DNA of 57,029 nt, taken from NCBI RefSeq assembly GCF_016405985.1, contig NZ_JAEFCF010000034.1:1-57029 (forward strand), in the 5' to 3' direction. Position 1 is the stretch's first letter; each line of letters begins with the position of its first letter. Shown here piece after piece: positions 55,699-57,029 of this stretch. The translations under genes and the position numbers were made by a program. The notes beneath the pieces are model-generated. The model saw only the letters and a list, made by a program, of their open reading frames with translations. It had not been told where the DNA came from and searched no databases. The stretch comes from Paracoccus sp. IB05. Lineage in GTDB: Bacteria > Pseudomonadota > Alphaproteobacteria > Rhodobacterales > Rhodobacteraceae.

Positions 55699-56305
55699 CA
55701 CCCCCTGGCACCGGCTGCCTGCGGCTGTGAAACTCGCGGCGCTGCTGGGGTTCGGCATCGTCCTGATGGCTTTCACGACAGCGGTGCCGCTTGGGCTCGG
55801 GGCGGCGCTGGTGATCGCGCTCTATCTGCCGGGCGGGCGGCCTCTCTTCGCCCAGGGCGCGCGGATGCTCTGGCCGCTCTGGCCCTTTGTCCTGGCTTTG
55901 ATGCTGTTCGGCTGGTGGGACGGGCGGCCCGGCCATGGCGCGCTGATCGCCTTGCGGATGCTGACCCTGGTGGCAGCGGCCAATCTGGTGACGATGACCA
56001 CGCGGCTTTCCGACATGCTGGCGGTGTTCGAGCGCCTCGCGCGCCCGTTCTCACCGATCCTGCCGCCGCGACGCCTCGCGATGGCCTTCACCCTGGTGAT
56101 TCGCTTTGTGCCCGTCATGGCGGAAACCGCGGCCCGGCTGGGAGAGGCCTGGCGGGCCAGATCGCCGCGCCGTCCGGCCTGGCGCATCGTGATGCCGGTG
56201 CTGCTTGGCGCGCTCGATACGGCCGAACACAGCGCCGATGCGCTGCGGGCCAGGGGGGGGCCGGATGGAACCCCGGTGAGCGGTGACACCTGGATTGAAC
56301 ATTGA
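55673..56305 (+). CDS. bioN: Energy-coupling factor transmembrane protein, BioN-like (EcfT)
   Basis: A 210-residue EcfT-type membrane protein with about five hydrophobic helices. The ATG at 55673 lies inside bioM (26-bp overlap), with GGGAGAGG before it. It carries the two coupling-helix A-R-[SG] motifs seen in EcfT proteins: EAWRARSPRRP (about 157-167) and ADALRARGG near the end. It should link the BioM ATPase to a substrate-binding S component. The frame is open and complete. Confidence 0.85.
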   Translation: MLTLTSPADTPWHRLPAAVKLAALLGFGIVLMAFTTAVPLGLGAALVIALYLPGGRPLFAQGARMLWPLWPFVLALMLFGWWDGRPGHGALIALRMLTLVAAANLVTMTTRLSDMLAVFERLARPFSPILPPRRLAMAFTLVIRFVPVMAETAARLGEAWRARSPRRPAWRIVMPVLLGALDTAEHSADALRARGGPDGTPVSGDTWIEH

Positions 56306-56453
56306 CCATTTTCACGGCTCATATTTTACAATGGGTTACGTGGAGGCGGTGACACATGGTTTGATATATTTCCGGCTAAACCGGGCAATATCGCCCGCTG
56401 CGGCATGTATCCGATCAAAAATTATTCAATAAAATCAAGGTCGGGAAAGGCGA

Positions 56454-56497
56454 GGTCGTGCGCGCATTCAGGCACGACCGTAACCTGTTCAGGTTAC
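56454..56497. repeat. Two adjacent perfect inverted repeats
   Basis: GGTCGTGC and GCACGACC pair across a 10-bp loop (56454-56479); the next 18 bases are a palindrome with a two-base centre, GTAACCTG-TT-CAGGTTAC (56480-56497). They lie between bioN and the broken regulator. They could be a Rho-type end, an operator or an attachment-like site. No T-run follows. Confidence 0.75.
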
Positions 56498-56508
56498 AGT
56501 CTAGCCGT

Positions 56509-57012
56509 TCACATATCCCACTTTGCGGAGGAATTCAGGTCGCCCTCGACCCATCGTGACATCTTCGCGCAGCTTCTCTTGAAGTAATTTTTCGGACGGT
56601 CTGGATGGCCGGATTGTCGATCTGCAATCGATATAAAGTCGGGCAGGCCGACTGCTGCAATCTCATGAAGCTCATACCCTTCTATGCGCCCGTCCTCGAC
56701 ATCTATGGCAGTTTCCGGGTGTTTCCTGACCGCGTCTATCACCCTTGACCAGCACATGAAGAACTGCTGACTGACAGAAGACTGCGTCGTCTTCCTTCGA
56801 AAACACGCCCCCGGTCAGGTCATCACCGCGACCAGCCAACCCGTCAATGGATACGCTCATACCATCGGCAATACCGATGAGCGCATCCACACCAGGACGC
56901 TGCGGGTCTTTTGAGATTCATATAGTTCTCAAGTGATCTCTTCGGCAAGCCGCTCCGCTCCGCCATCTCTTGGATTGGACCTGTCCCGGTTCTGTTCCGG
57001 TCAGGTGCTCAT
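56509..57012 (-). pseudogene. Helix-turn-helix (phage-repressor-like) regulator with apparent frameshifts
   Basis: An ATG at 57012 on the minus strand (AGAGGG upstream) is separated by a one-base shift at about 57004 from DRNRTGTGPIQEMAERSGLP, then KRSLENYMNLKRP, a Cro/C1-type helix-turn-helix. A second extra base in CCC at 56904-56906 breaks the frame; removing it continues as QRPGVDALIGIADGMSVSID and GLAGRGDDL, as in phage repressors (IADGMxVSIDWLxGR). A third extra base in the C-run at 56808-56812 again shifts the frame, after which a ~85-residue C-terminal part runs to the stop at 56509. All three shifts are single-base excesses in short homopolymers or at a duplicated base. It is therefore either a decayed gene or a gene hit by sequencing errors near the contig end. 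Confidence 0.6.
56975..57002 (-). repeat. Right copy of 28-bp terminal inverted repeat
   Basis: Exact reverse complement of 26-53. On the minus strand it encodes the N-terminal DRNRTGTGP of the broken regulator. It starts 27 bp from the window end. Confidence 0.9.
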
Positions 57013-57029
57013 GTTAGGCGGCCCTCTGC

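Noticed and set aside
1-57029. CRISPR array, rRNA operon or complete insertion sequence
   Set aside because: No regularly spaced identical repeats, no rRNA sequence and no intact transposase with terminal repeats were seen.

Overview
The window reads as a chromosomal segment of a high-GC alphaproteobacterium of the order Rhodobacterales (Paracoccus/Rhodobacter-like). The basis is the strongly G/C-biased third codon positions, the zwf-pgl-pgi, dprA-topA, bolA-grxD and zapA arrangements, an alphaproteobacterial SspB, an ECF-type bioMN pair, and a family of 'GGATATTT / GGAGTATTT' intergenic elements that I associate with this order. Genus and species cannot be fixed from the sequence alone.

Layout. 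1-1260 and 56306-57029 are AT-richer flanks carrying mobile or phage-like debris: a truncated RusA-like gene, a frameshifted and truncated DUF4102-type integrase, and a helix-turn-helix regulator broken by apparent one-base frameshifts. A 28-bp perfect inverted repeat lies almost at both window ends. 1261-5286 is gene-poor, with a hypothetical gene, rsgA and tRNA-Thr(TGT). 5287-7322 has a sulfotransferase-like protein, a small exported protein and RidA. 7389-11140 is the zwf-pgl-pgi operon behind a LacI-type palindrome. 11298-22788 looks like a methylated-amine or betaine catabolic cluster: beta-hydroxyacid dehydrogenase, aldehyde dehydrogenase, a broken MttB-family methyltransferase, a PEP mutase/isocitrate lyase homologue, two different FAD/GcvT-type (dimethylglycine dehydrogenase-like) enzymes, a divergent LysR regulator with an ATC-N9-GAT box, and a PHP phosphoesterase. 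22789-25128 is a 2.3-kb stretch without a convincing gene, including a 12-bp tandem repeat.

25129-48449 is mostly housekeeping: chromate transporter, SspB, a PmtA-like methyltransferase, an MFS transporter, M32 carboxypeptidase, CtaA, PurD, EcsC, a lytic transglycosylase, TrmJ, ThiE-like protein, MurI, LysR, PurL with two GNAT acetyltransferases, BolA, a 55-residue membrane ORF and the CGFS glutaredoxin GrxD, then MliC, ZapA, a coiled-coil protein and transketolase. 48636-56305 carries topA, dprA, gabT, a glycine-zipper lipoprotein and bioM-bioN without an adjacent bioY.

The observations most worth following are: (i) eight intergenic elements in two subfamilies with co-varying tails; (ii) a 55-aa membrane ORF overlapped on both sides by bolA and grxD; (iii) a promoter-hairpin-terminator unit upstream of purL that looks like an unannotated sRNA; (iv) the terminal 28-bp inverted repeat that encodes the same peptide at both ends; (v) the MttB pseudogene inside an otherwise intact demethylation-type cluster.
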